Assembly: GCA_000955875.1 (NCBI GenBank)
Contig: JYOE01000011.1
Coordinates: forward strand, 124,001-188,000
Source of the DNA: Terrabacter sp. 28
Lineage (GTDB): Bacteria > Actinomycetota > Actinomycetes > Actinomycetales > Dermatophilaceae
Length of the DNA: 64,000 nt
Reading direction: 5' to 3'
The translations under genes and the position numbers were made by a program. This document shows positions 33,753 through 42,833 of the stretch, one piece after another. The notes beneath the pieces were generated by a model that was not told the DNA's origin, made no database searches, and saw only the letters and a program-made list of their open reading frames with translations. Position 1 is the stretch's first letter. Each line of letters opens with the position of its first letter.

Positions 33753-36514
33753 GCCGAGTCCACGAGGAGAGGAGGACGGGTGCGGTTGCCGGAGCCGATG
33801 CCCTGCCCACCCCCACGGGGCGACCGGACGAGCTGCACCACGCTGCCCGCACGCTCGACCGCGCTGCCGCCCGCGCGCGTGCCACGACGACCGTCGCGGG
33901 CACGCTGGGCCCGCGCCTCCGCGCCGTGTGGACGGGCGATGCTGCGTCGGCCGCCGAGGCCGAGGCCCACCAGCTCGGCCTCAGGTCGCGAGGCGTCGTC
34001 GATGCCCTGACCGTGGCCGCACACTCACTGCGGGCGTATGCCGTCGGGCTCGAGATCGCCCGACGCCGTGCCCTCGCGCTGCAGGGTCAGTGGGACGCGC
34101 TGGAGCTCGAGCATGCCGTGGCCCTCGTCGGGGTCACCCACTCGCCGGACCTCACGGGGGCGCTCGGTGCGGCGCTCCGACAGCGAGCCGACGAGGTGCG
34201 ACTCACGGGTCGGCTGCGGCTCAGCCGCGCGTATCGGGGCGTCATCGACGAGCTCGAGACGGTCGCTCTGCGGAGCAGTCGAAGGCTCCTCGCCGTCTCC
34301 GACCTGACCGTGCCGCACGGCAGCTCGGCGAGCCCGTCCGCGGTGCGCGCCGCCGTGACCGGTGGCATGTGGTTCGCCGACGGGATGGAGGCCACGCGAC
34401 GGTCGCGCGACGTGGCTCTCGCCGACGGCGCACTGCTCCGACGGCTCCTGTCCTCCCATGCGGGCGGTCGCACACCGGCAGGTGAGGACGACGTCGCCGC
34501 GGTCGTCGCACGCCTGCGAGCGCACGCCGAAGACCCCGTCTACGCCCAAGCGCTCGTCGAGGAGGTCGGCACCGACGGGCTCGGTCGTCTGGCCCTGCAG
34601 GCCGGCGACCCGTCGTCCTCAGTGAGCCTCGACACCGTCCGACAGCTCCTGGCCGTGCTGGGGTCCGTCGTCATCACGGCGGCCCAGCAGTCGGCGCCGG
34701 CCGGCACCGACCCGCGCACCAGGGCGCGGCTCGCCTCGGGGTCGGCCCTGCTCGCCGACGACCTCGTCGCGGGTGCCACGCGCACGGTCTCCGGCGGGGC
34801 CTCCCGGCAACGTGCCGGCGGCTACTGGCTTCTCGGCCAGATGATGGCCGGTGCCCGCCTGTCCGGCGACTCGCGGCCACTGCCCGCCCGGCTCGTGCGC
34901 CGTGCCGCCGCCGCGACGGCGACTGCCGAGGTGGCCGAGACCCGGGACGCCGACGCCGAACTGCGGCACGGCACGACGATCCACCCGGCAGGCGATGCCA
35001 CGTTCGCGTCGTGGTTCGACCGGTCCGACTTCGGCGGCGACGCCCTCCACCTGCTCCTGACGGAGGTGGGCGACGACCCCGCCGAACAGGCCGCCCTGCT
35101 GGCCGAGCCCCTTCCGGCCTCGACCGTGGCCGGCGGTGCGCTCGCCAACAGCCGCGGCGACCGGCTCACGGTGGGCGAGCACCTAGTCAGGCGCTGGATC
35201 ACGTTCGAGGCCAACGGGACCCAGACGCACCACGACCTTCGCCTCGAGACCGACGCCGACCTCACGCGCTTGCTCCCGAGCATCTCCACGGCCACGACCG
35301 TCGAGGCGGCGGAGACGCGTGCCCGCCTCATGCTCGAGATCTCGCGCACCAGCGACTTCGCGATGCGCGAAGCCTCCACGACCCGCATCTACGACCGCGG
35401 GCCAGCAGTGGTCGAGCAACACGTGGTCGAGTGGCTCTCTGCGATGCACGCGAGCGTCGACCGCGCTCTCGGGCAGCCGCTCGACAGCTTCACTCGCGGC
35501 TACAGCGCGGACACCGCCGACGGGCAGCAGCCGATGCTGGACGCCCGCGAGCTGTCCGGTGTGGTGGCGGCCCTCGCCGTCGACACCGGCACGGGACTGC
35601 ACGCGCGGGAGCCGGCCACGGCGTACGAGAGCCTGCTCCGAAGCGAGCTGCAGCGAGCAGAGCAGGCTGCGGCATCTCGGCTCGACGTGATGCCCGCAGT
35701 CGCACGACTCGGCTTCTTCGACCAGGCCGCCTCCGCGGCTCTCGTGGCGGTGGCACGCCGTCAGGACGAACTGAACAAGGCGGCGTGGGAGGGCCTCGCG
35801 GAGGCCGTCCACGTCGTCGACGAGATCCGTCGCGGCGGGCCGGCGGGGCTCGTCTCCATGGCGCAGACGTACGCGTCCGGCGGGTCCCTGCGCACCGCCG
35901 AGGAGGACCTCCTCATCGCCGCGATCCGGTCGGACGTCGAGCTCGAGCAGACCGAGCTCGACGACGAGCGGCGCGCTGCCCTCCTCGCGGGCATCGAGGC
36001 CCTCGTGGGTCGCGCCTCAGTCGGCGCCGCTGGCGCGTTCACCCGGGGAGCTGGCCGGGCTCCGACCCTGCCTACGGCGGAGGCGCTCCGCCAAGCCCGC
36101 GAGGACGAGATCCGGGCTGCGTGGAACGCCGTCCGCGACGGCGGGACGACGGAGCGCCTCAAGGAGACTCGGCCCAAAGGCTTGCCGGAGCACGCGATCT
36201 CCCGGGCCGATGGCACTCACACTACGTCCCCAGCCGAAGCTGCTGACCGGCTGACGAGAGCTCATCCCACCGGGTCGGCTCTCAAGGACGACGTCTGGCA
36301 TCGTTCGGGTTCCTGGGTGACGGACGAGATCAGGACCAAGGGAACCGCTTTCGTCATAGTGGGTGGAGACGGAGTCAAGCGCACGCTGATTCAGCTCCCC
36401 GGTAACGTCAACGGCGTCGATGGACGCTTCGAGTGGATCATCGATGGAGATCGCATAACCCACCAGATGTTCGTTCGCGGCGGCGGGATTAACGGAGTGC
36501 CGATCAAGCCATGA
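33749..36514 (+). CDS. Putative type VII-secreted polymorphic toxin
   Basis: A 921-residue protein. Residues about 20-120 are helical with a W-T-G turn (LRAVWTGDAASAAEAEAHQL), as in WXG100/LXG proteins exported by ESX/type VII systems. The long middle region (about 150-770) is helical and resembles DUF6571-type segments (for example HLLLTEVGDDPAEQAALLAE). From about residue 805 the style changes to a basic, compact C-terminal domain, with DDVWHRSGSWVTDEI and the ending ITHQMFVRGGGINGVPIKP. C-terminal tips of this kind in polymorphic toxins are often nucleases; no catalytic set can be assigned here. A DUF2247-like gene overlaps the stop by ATGA, the arrangement of a toxin with its immunity gene. 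Confidence 0.75.
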   Translation: MSRVHEERRTGAVAGADALPTPTGRPDELHHAARTLDRAAARARATTTVAGTLGPRLRAVWTGDAASAAEAEAHQLGLRSRGVVDALTVAAHSLRAYAVGLEIARRRALALQGQWDALELEHAVALVGVTHSPDLTGALGAALRQRADEVRLTGRLRLSRAYRGVIDELETVALRSSRRLLAVSDLTVPHGSSASPSAVRAAVTGGMWFADGMEATRRSRDVALADGALLRRLLSSHAGGRTPAGEDDVAAVVARLRAHAEDPVYAQALVEEVGTDGLGRLALQAGDPSSSVSLDTVRQLLAVLGSVVITAAQQSAPAGTDPRTRARLASGSALLADDLVAGATRTVSGGASRQRAGGYWLLGQMMAGARLSGDSRPLPARLVRRAAAATATAEVAETRDADAELRHGTTIHPAGDATFASWFDRSDFGGDALHLLLTEVGDDPAEQAALLAEPLPASTVAGGALANSRGDRLTVGEHLVRRWITFEANGTQTHHDLRLETDADLTRLLPSISTATTVEAAETRARLMLEISRTSDFAMREASTTRIYDRGPAVVEQHVVEWLSAMHASVDRALGQPLDSFTRGYSADTADGQQPMLDARELSGVVAALAVDTGTGLHAREPATAYESLLRSELQRAEQAAASRLDVMPAVARLGFFDQAASAALVAVARRQDELNKAAWEGLAEAVHVVDEIRRGGPAGLVSMAQTYASGGSLRTAEEDLLIAAIRSDVELEQTELDDERRAALLAGIEALVGRASVGAAGAFTRGAGRAPTLPTAEALRQAREDEIRAAWNAVRDGGTTERLKETRPKGLPEHAISRADGTHTTSPAEAADRLTRAHPTGSALKDDVWHRSGSWVTDEIRTKGTAFVIVGGDGVKRTLIQLPGNVNGVDGRFEWIIDGDRITHQMFVRGGGINGVPIKP

Positions 36515-37020
36515 ACCACAAACTCACTCACGGACCGATCCCGGCTTCATTCGTGCTGGGCCTCGTGACCCTTACCCCGAACGAACTGACCGCGGGCTAC
36601 CGGGCGGCTTTCCTCGACGCCAGCGGAGCTGTGCAGGTGGCAGAGCGCCTGTTGAGCGACGGCGGGACCGTCCCGGACTGGATCGAGGAGACAGCCCTCC
36701 TCCTGTCCGACGACTACAGGCGAATCGATGACTTGATCCCGGAGCGGGCTGACCAGGACCCGGCTGCTGCGGACCCTCTACAGGTCTGGCTCTTCCTCGT
36801 GCTGGCCGACCTGTGGAACAACCGCGATGCCGTCGTGGATCCCTTGGCAGAGGTCGAATCGGTCTACGCAGACTTCGACTATCCCGAGGAGATGCAGGGT
36901 TTCGTTCGCTTTCTCCCGGTGCCGGAAGGCACCGACGTGGGAACCGCAGCGATCGAGGCGCGCTGGCGCTCCTATCTCGACCGGCGCGCGGAGTACTACG
37001 CGGGCAGATCTGCGTCGTGA
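36511..37020 (+). CDS. DUF2247-like candidate immunity protein
   Basis: A 169-residue soluble acidic protein resembling DUF2247, with DWIEETALLLSDDYRRIDDL, PLQVWLFLVLADLWNNRD and VYADFDYPEEMQGFVRFLP. Family assignment is from memory of these blocks. Its ATG overlaps the toxin stop (ATGA), so the two are made together; small acidic proteins encoded directly after a C-terminal toxin domain usually neutralise it. Codon use is less G+C-biased than in neighbours, as in the toxin tip. Confidence 0.75.
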   Translation: MNHKLTHGPIPASFVLGLVTLTPNELTAGYRAAFLDASGAVQVAERLLSDGGTVPDWIEETALLLSDDYRRIDDLIPERADQDPAAADPLQVWLFLVLADLWNNRDAVVDPLAEVESVYADFDYPEEMQGFVRFLPVPEGTDVGTAAIEARWRSYLDRRAEYYAGRSAS

Positions 37021-37043
37021 GATGGGGGCAACCGGCTTCGCAG

Positions 37044-37409
37044 ATGACACGCGAGGAGCAGCTGGACGAGCTCCTCGCACGTGCGGCGGATGACTGGGTC
37101 CAACCCGGTGACGTCTTCGACGTCGCCAGGTTCGCCTGGCCGACCGACGAGGACGCCTTCGTCGAGCAAGCCATCGGCCTCGTCACCGAGCTCGTCCTGT
37201 CACAACTGCTTATCCCGGGGGATGTGACTCGAGATGGTTTCCGAGCGTGGCCGGTGACGCCCGACGAGGCGTGCCGCCGCATCGCCGAGGTCTGGCGCAG
37301 CGACCACGACGAGGCACAGGACTCGTTCTTCGTCTGGTTCGAGGCCACCACTGAAGGCGAGGAGCGTGGACGGCGCGCGTGGCTCGTCGAGCGTCCCATC
37401 GACGACTGA
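37044..37409 (+). CDS. Small acidic protein, possible second immunity protein
   Basis: A 121-residue soluble, acidic protein of unknown family. It starts MTREEQLDELLARAADDWV; an alternative GTG at 37017 would add nine residues and give a GTGA overlap with the DUF2247-like gene, fitting the coupling seen in this operon. It ends before a hairpin at 37462. Position suggests an additional immunity protein, perhaps an orphan left from an earlier toxin tip. No motif gives a function. Confidence 0.65.
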   Translation: MTREEQLDELLARAADDWVQPGDVFDVARFAWPTDEDAFVEQAIGLVTELVLSQLLIPGDVTRDGFRAWPVTPDEACRRIAEVWRSDHDEAQDSFFVWFEATTEGEERGRRAWLVERPIDD

Positions 37410-37461
37410 ACGTCCGCCGGGCCGGCGCTCGGTCGGCAGTGAGGCTCGTGTGCCCGCGTCC

Positions 37462-37500
37462 ACTCGGATCCTGCTCCGCGGAGGGGAGCAAGATCCGAGT
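37462..37500 (+). terminator. Terminator of the toxin-immunity operon
   Basis: ACTCGGATC-C-TGCTCC pairs with GGAGCA-A-GATCCGAGT, a stem of 16 positions with one mismatch and a 7-base loop, 53 bases after the last stop. Confidence 0.75.
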
Positions 37501-37552
37501 CCTGGAGGCGGACTGCGCGAAGCCGGCAGCGGAGCCGGATAGCCTCGGCGGC

Positions 37553-38344
37553 ATGGTGACGCGCAGGCCCTATCTCGACCGGACGCCTGTGGCGCTGGCC
37601 CACCGCGGCGGCTCGCTCTACGCGCCGAACATCGGTCTGGAAAACACGATGACCGCCTTCGGCAACGCCGTGGCGCTCGGCTACACGCACCTCGAGACCG
37701 ACGTGCACATCACCCACGACGGGATGCTCGTGGCCTTCCACGACACGCGGCTCGACCGGGTGAGCAACACGCGCGGCCTGATCCGCGACCTCCCCTGGTC
37801 GCAGGTCTCGTATGCCGTGATCGGCGACGGCGAGCACGTCCCCCTGCTCACGGACGTGCTGGACGCGTGGCCTGACATCAACCTCAACATCGACCTCAAG
37901 GCGCCGGGCACCGCGCTGCCGCTGTGGCGGCTCATCGAGGAGCGGAGCCTGCACGACCAGGTGTGTGTCGGCTCCTTCTCGCAGCGCAACATCTCCCAGT
38001 TCCGGCGCCTGTCCCGAGGCCGCGTCGCCACCGCCGCCGCCGAGGTGGGCACGGCGCTGGCCAGGTTCGGTCCGCGCTGGGTGACCGCCCTGCTGCGGAC
38101 GCCCGCCGACGTGTTCCAGGTCCCACCGAGCGTGCCGCTGCGGGGGCGGTCCGTCCGGGTGGTCACGCGGGGCCTCGTCGAGGCCGCCCACCGCTACGGC
38201 AAGCAGGTCCACGTGTGGACGATCGACGAGGCCGACGAGATGCACCGGCTGCTGGACCTCGGGGTCGACGGCCTCGTCAGCGACCGCATCGACGTCCTCA
38301 AGGACGTCCTCGTGGAGCGCGGGGAGTGGACGGGGCGGCCCTGA
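37553..38344 (+). CDS. Glycerophosphodiester phosphodiesterase
   Basis: A 263-residue GDPD TIM-barrel enzyme, releasing sn-glycerol 3-phosphate from glycerophosphodiesters. The active-site segments are LAHRGGS (about 14-20), ENTMTAF, HLETDVHITHDGMLVAFHD and the closing VHVWTIDEADEMHRLLDLGV and DGLVSDR. There is no signal peptide, so it acts in the cytoplasm. ATG 37553 gives the family start. Confidence 0.93.
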   Translation: MVTRRPYLDRTPVALAHRGGSLYAPNIGLENTMTAFGNAVALGYTHLETDVHITHDGMLVAFHDTRLDRVSNTRGLIRDLPWSQVSYAVIGDGEHVPLLTDVLDAWPDINLNIDLKAPGTALPLWRLIEERSLHDQVCVGSFSQRNISQFRRLSRGRVATAAAEVGTALARFGPRWVTALLRTPADVFQVPPSVPLRGRSVRVVTRGLVEAAHRYGKQVHVWTIDEADEMHRLLDLGVDGLVSDRIDVLKDVLVERGEWTGRP

Positions 38345-38358
38345 CAGCAGCCGTCGAC

Positions 38359-38997
38359 TCAGCGCACGAGCACGTGCCCGCGGGCGGTGCTGAGCCGGGT
38401 CCAGCGCCCGTGGGCGGAGATGGTTGCCGCCTCCCCCGCCGCGGTGAAGCCGAGCACGTGGGCCCCGAACGCGAGACCGCCCGCGATCGGCGGCACCGTG
38501 TCGCTCATGGCCGCCCACGTGCGGCGTCGCAACGCGTCGACGGCGTGTGCTCCGGCGCCGTCGGGTGTTCCCTCCGCGACCTGCGAGATTCCTTGCCGCG
38601 CAATCGAGTCCAGGACGTCACCGTCGAGCTGACCCACCGGCTCCCAACCGTCACGCGGTGGCGTGAGGCCGCTCCACGGAGCGCGCACCGTCGTCGGCGG
38701 CACGCTGAGGACGGAGCCTGCGCCGTCACGGGCGAGCCGATCGGCCACCGACGTGAACGACACCGTCGTGTCGACCGCGTCGGACGGCGCGATGGTCACG
38801 ACCCGCATACCGAGGACCGTGCCGTCGCCCATCAGGCCGCTGCCCTCGATCACGGCGACAGTGGTGACGAGCAGGGTCCCGAGCACCTGTAGGCGCACCG
38901 CACCGTCGGGGTTCGCCTTCCGTGCGCGCCCCAGGTAGGTGCCGAGGTCGGCGAGGCCCCGGGGGTCGCCGAAGTCGATCTGCGCGGTGCCGGTCAC
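38359..38997 (-). CDS. Conserved actinobacterial protein, unknown function
   Basis: A 212-residue protein without membrane segments or signal. It contains DPRGLADLGTYLGRARKANP, VRLQVLGTLLVTTVAVIEG and a tail ISAHGRWTRLSTARGHVLV. I do not recognise a characterised family. GTG 38997 overlaps the thioesterase stop by GTGA, so the two are coupled and may act in one process. Confidence 0.7.
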   Translation of the reverse strand: MTGTAQIDFGDPRGLADLGTYLGRARKANPDGAVRLQVLGTLLVTTVAVIEGSGLMGDGTVLGMRVVTIAPSDAVDTTVSFTSVADRLARDGAGSVLSVPPTTVRAPWSGLTPPRDGWEPVGQLDGDVLDSIARQGISQVAEGTPDGAGAHAVDALRRRTWAAMSDTVPPIAGGLAFGAHVLGFTAAGEAATISAHGRWTRLSTARGHVLVR

Positions 38998-39488
38998 CGG
39001 CGCCGCCTACGGAAGGGTGCCGGCTCGCCCTCGTGGGTGCGCAGTGATGCGCGCTCCTCGGGGCGCATTCGGCGGGGCGACTCGGTCGTGAAGTCGTAGA
39101 GAGCGAGCTCGGTCTCGGCCACGGCGTAGACGCGGCGCTCGCCGTCGGGGGTCTCGACCCCGTCGGGGTCGGTGACGATGTACGCGACGTCGAAACCGGC
39201 GCCGCCCACCCGGGAGACCCACAGCTGGATCTCGACCGGCTCGTGCCGGAAGCCGAGCGGTCGCCGGTACTCGATCTCGTGGCGCGACACGAGCACGCCC
39301 TCGTCGAGCAGCGACTTGTCCCCTGCGCCGCCGCCGTCGAACCAGTCGCGGAAGGCGATCACGCGGGCGTCCTCGAGCAGCCGGAGGAACTGCACGTTGT
39401 TGATGTGGGCGTACGCGTCCATGTCGGACCAGCGCAGCGACACCTGCGCGGCATAGGGCTTCACCTGCGGTTCGCCGGTCTGCGTCAT
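38994..39488 (-). CDS. Hotdog-fold acyl-CoA thioesterase (FadM/4HBT type)
   Basis: A 164-residue single-hotdog thioesterase with the catalytic-helix segment SLRWSDMDAYAHINNVQFLRLLEDAR, where the aspartate and HINN are diagnostic. The HEIEYRRPLGFR and VRI/VWVSRVG-like strands follow. It hydrolyses acyl-CoA esters. ATG 39488 has AAGGA upstream; the frame stays open far beyond but has no homologous content. It is the first gene of a two-gene unit. Confidence 0.9.
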   Translation of the reverse strand: MTQTGEPQVKPYAAQVSLRWSDMDAYAHINNVQFLRLLEDARVIAFRDWFDGGGAGDKSLLDEGVLVSRHEIEYRRPLGFRHEPVEIQLWVSRVGGAGFDVAYIVTDPDGVETPDGERRVYAVAETELALYDFTTESPRRMRPEERASLRTHEGEPAPFRRRRR

Positions 39489-39611
39489 GGGCCCATCCTT
39501 CCAGCCAGCGTCGGGCGAGGTCGTCCCCATCCCCCTGGCGGACGAGCCGCCTCGTCCACAGCCCGGGTATGCCGGTCGGCGCCGTCGGTCCCGCCACGTA
39601 GGTTGGGTGCC

Positions 39612-41753
39612 ATGTCGACCTCCCCCGCCGCCCTGTCTGCAGCCGACGTCGACCCCGGGCTGCGCGAGCGGGCCACGACGGCTCTCCGACGTCTCGTGGG
39701 TCGCGACGACGTCGACTTCCGTGACGGCCAGCTCGAGGCGATCAGCGAGCTGGTCGCGGGCCGGCGACGGGTGCTCGTCGTCCAGCGCACCGGCTGGGGC
39801 AAGTCCGCCGTCTACTTCGTGGCGACGGCCCTGCGCCGCGCCGAGGGTGCCGGCCCCACGGTCATCGTCAGCCCCCTGCTGGCCCTCATGCGTGACCAGA
39901 TCGCTGCGGCCGGGCGCGCCGGCATCCGGGCCGTGACGCTCAACTCCACGAACGCCGACGAGTGGGGCGCCGTCTCCGGTGCGCTCGCCCGGGGCGAGGT
40001 CGACGTGCTGCTCGTCAGTCCCGAGCGCCTCAACAACCCTCGGTTCCGCGACGAGCAGCTGCCGGCGCTCGCCGAGTCGTGCGGTCTCCTCGTCGTCGAC
40101 GAGGCCCACTGCATCAGCGACTGGGGGCACGACTTCCGGCCCGACTACCGCCGCATCCGCGACCTGCTGACGACCCTGCCGGAGCGCACCCCGGTGCTCG
40201 CCACGACGGCCACGGCGAACGCCCGCGTCGTCACCGACGTCGTCGAGCAGCTGGGCGCCGGTGGCCGTGACGTGCTCACGCTGCGCGGCCCTCTGGCCCG
40301 GGCCTCCCTGCGGCTCGGCGTGCTGCCGCTCGCCGCTCCCGAGCAGCGGCTGGCCTGGCTCATCGCCCACCTCGGCGAGCTGCCGGGCTCGGGCATCGTC
40401 TACGCCCTCACCGTGGCCGCCGCCGAGGACGTCGCCGTCGCGCTGCGCGAGGCCGGCCACGAGGTGGCGGCCTACACCGGGCGCACCGAGCCGGCCGAGC
40501 GCATCAGGCTCGAGGAGGCCCTCCGCGACAACCAGGTCAAGGCCCTCGTCGCGACGTCGGCCCTCGGCATGGGTTTCGACAAGCCCGACCTCGGCTTCGT
40601 GCTGCACCTCGGCGCCCCGTCGTCACCGGTGGCCTACTACCAGCAGGTCGGCCGCGCCGGACGAGCCACCGACCGGGCCGACGTGCTGCTCATGCCGGGG
40701 CCCGAGGACAAGGACATCTGGCGCTACTTCGCGTCGGCCTCCATGCCGCGGCAGGACCAGGCCGACGCCGTCGTGCGCGCCCTCAGCGAGTCGGAGCGGC
40801 CCCTGTCGACGATGGCCCTCGAGACCATCGTCGACGTGCGCCGCACCCGTCTCGAGCTGCTGCTCAAGGTGCTCGACGTCGACGGTGCCGTGCAGCGTGT
40901 CCCCGGCGGCTGGACCGCGACGGGCGAGCCCTGGGCCTACGACGCCGAGCGCTACGGCCGAGTCACGGAGGCCCGCGAGCGCGAGCAGCAGCTGATGGTC
41001 GACTACGAACGCACCGACCGCTGCCGCATGGCGTTCCTGCAGGAGTGCCTCGACGACGACTCGGCCGAGGCGTGCGGGCGGTGCGACCGGTGTGCCGGCG
41101 CCTGGTTCGACGCCACGATCCCCGAGGCGGCCGTCAACACGGCCCGCTCGCGCCTCGAGCGTCCCGGCGTCGTCCTCGAGCCCCGGGCCCAGTGGCCCAG
41201 CGGCATGGACCGTCTCGGTGTGCCGCTCAAGGGGAAGATCGCCCCCGCCATCGCCATGGGCGAAGGCCGGGCGGTCGCCCGGCTCAGCGACCTCGGCTGG
41301 GGTCAGCGCCTGCGCGAGCTGCTCCGCGGAGACGACCGGGAGACCCCCCAGGAAGTGGTCAGGGCCTGCGTCGACGTTCTCGCCGGTTGGGGATGGGCCG
41401 AGCGCCCCGCGGCGATCGTGTCGGTGCCGTCGCGCCGCAGACCACAACTCGTCGGGTCGCTGGCGGCCGGTCTCGGACAGCTCGGACGGCTGCCCTATCT
41501 CGGCGCGCTCGACCTCGTCGAGGGCGGGCCTGTCGGCGACCCCGGCGGCAACAGCGCCTTCCGCCTCGCGAACGTCTGGGGCCGGCTGGCGGTCGGCCCA
41601 GAGCTCGCGGCCTCGCTGGCGGGCGTGCCCGGACCCGTCCTGCTCGTCGACGACGTCAGCGACTCACGCTGGACGCTCACCGTCTGCGCGGGGCTGCTGC
41701 GCGAGGCCGGGGCTCCTGCCGTGCTCCCGCTCGCCCTCGCGCTCGAGGCGTGA
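39612..41753 (+). CDS. recQ: RecQ-type DNA helicase with C-terminal phosphoribosyltransferase-like domain
   Basis: A 713-residue superfamily 2 helicase. Motif I is RTGWGKS at 59-65, motif II DEAH at 163-166 with the RecQ aromatic loop CISDWGHDFRPDY, motif VI QQVGRAGRA, and zinc ligands C471, C488, C491 and C494. The usual RQC/HRDC tail is missing. Instead residues about 540-713 resemble a type I phosphoribosyltransferase, with the PRPP-loop-like GPVLLVDDVSDSRWTLTVCA near 676-695. This fusion occurs in actinobacteria; whether the domain binds PRPP or nucleotides is not known. Confidence 0.9.
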   Translation: MSTSPAALSAADVDPGLRERATTALRRLVGRDDVDFRDGQLEAISELVAGRRRVLVVQRTGWGKSAVYFVATALRRAEGAGPTVIVSPLLALMRDQIAAAGRAGIRAVTLNSTNADEWGAVSGALARGEVDVLLVSPERLNNPRFRDEQLPALAESCGLLVVDEAHCISDWGHDFRPDYRRIRDLLTTLPERTPVLATTATANARVVTDVVEQLGAGGRDVLTLRGPLARASLRLGVLPLAAPEQRLAWLIAHLGELPGSGIVYALTVAAAEDVAVALREAGHEVAAYTGRTEPAERIRLEEALRDNQVKALVATSALGMGFDKPDLGFVLHLGAPSSPVAYYQQVGRAGRATDRADVLLMPGPEDKDIWRYFASASMPRQDQADAVVRALSESERPLSTMALETIVDVRRTRLELLLKVLDVDGAVQRVPGGWTATGEPWAYDAERYGRVTEAREREQQLMVDYERTDRCRMAFLQECLDDDSAEACGRCDRCAGAWFDATIPEAAVNTARSRLERPGVVLEPRAQWPSGMDRLGVPLKGKIAPAIAMGEGRAVARLSDLGWGQRLRELLRGDDRETPQEVVRACVDVLAGWGWAERPAAIVSVPSRRRPQLVGSLAAGLGQLGRLPYLGALDLVEGGPVGDPGGNSAFRLANVWGRLAVGPELAASLAGVPGPVLLVDDVSDSRWTLTVCAGLLREAGAPAVLPLALALEA

Positions 41754-41816
41754 CACTCGTCGCCCCCCGGCAGGCACACCCGACGAGCACGACCGGCGGG
41801 CCAGTAGGGTCGACGT

Positions 41817-42785
41817 GTGAGTGCCGACGCCCCCGCTGAGCCGCGCCCGCTGCCACCCCTCGAGGACCTCCTCGACGTGCTGACCCTCCGCGACATCGGG
41901 ACCGCGCGGATATCCGTCACCGACGTGCTCGGGCGAGACGCCGCCGAGTCGATCGGGGCGACCTCGGCGCGCGTCTTCGAGGGCCGCAGCCAGAAGATGC
42001 CGCACGGCCGCGTGTTCGGCGGTCAGGTGCTCGCCCAGTGCGTCATGGCCGCCGGCATCACCGTGCGCGACGTCAACGACGGCGACGGCTCGCGACCGAT
42101 CCACTCGCTCCACGGCTACTTCATGCGCCCCGGCGACGACACCCTGCCGATCCGCTTCGCGGTCGAGGAGATGCGCGACGGCAACTCGTTCTCGACGCGG
42201 CGCGTCCACGCCGTGCAGAAGGGCGCCCCCATCATGTCGATGACGTGCTCGTTCCAGGAGCGTGCCGGCGGCCTCGACCACCAGGACCCCATGCCCGAGG
42301 TCACCGGCCCCGACGGCGTCCCGTCGCTCGCCGACGCCTTCCGCGGCGTCGACCACCCCGGCGCGAGGCACATCGCCGAGTCCCGGCCGATCGAGATGCG
42401 TCCCGTCGAGAGCAACATGTTCGTCGACGCGGGCGAACAGCAGGTGGCCACCAACCACGTCTGGATGCGGGCTATCGACCGGCTGCCCGACGATCCCCTG
42501 CTCCACGCCGCGGTGCTCGCCTACTCGAGCGACTACTCCCTGCTCGAGCCCGTGCTGCGGCGTCACGGGTTGGTCTGGACTGACCCGCGGCTGCGCGTGG
42601 CGAGCCTCGACCACTCGATGTGGTTCCACCGCGACGCGCGCGCCGACGAGTGGCTCCTCTACGCCCAGCAGTCACCGTCGGCGATCAGCGGCCGTGGGCT
42701 CGCGATCGGCGAGATGTACACGCAGGACGGCACGCTCGTGGCCACGACCGCCCAGGAGGGCATGGTCCGGGTCAAGGAGGCCTGA
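41817..42785 (+). CDS. tesB: Acyl-CoA thioesterase II
   Basis: A 322-residue double-hotdog thioesterase, hydrolysing medium- and long-chain acyl-CoA. Recognisable parts are GRVFGGQVLAQCVMAA in the first hotdog, SLHGYFMRPGD, and HRDARADEWLLYAQQSPSA with GLAIGEMYTQDGTLVATTAQ at the end. GTG 41817 is the start. It follows the helicase gene on the same strand and converges on dodecin. Confidence 0.93.
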   Translation: MSADAPAEPRPLPPLEDLLDVLTLRDIGTARISVTDVLGRDAAESIGATSARVFEGRSQKMPHGRVFGGQVLAQCVMAAGITVRDVNDGDGSRPIHSLHGYFMRPGDDTLPIRFAVEEMRDGNSFSTRRVHAVQKGAPIMSMTCSFQERAGGLDHQDPMPEVTGPDGVPSLADAFRGVDHPGARHIAESRPIEMRPVESNMFVDAGEQQVATNHVWMRAIDRLPDDPLLHAAVLAYSSDYSLLEPVLRRHGLVWTDPRLRVASLDHSMWFHRDARADEWLLYAQQSPSAISGRGLAIGEMYTQDGTLVATTAQEGMVRVKEA

Positions 42786-42833
42786 CCGAGCAGCGCTGAG
42801 GCAGCCTCCTCCCCGCGACCGGGGCGCGAGTGC

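Noticed and set aside
33429..37409. The toxin-like island as a prophage or insertion element
   Set aside because: No integrase, transposase, attachment repeats or phage structural genes at its borders.
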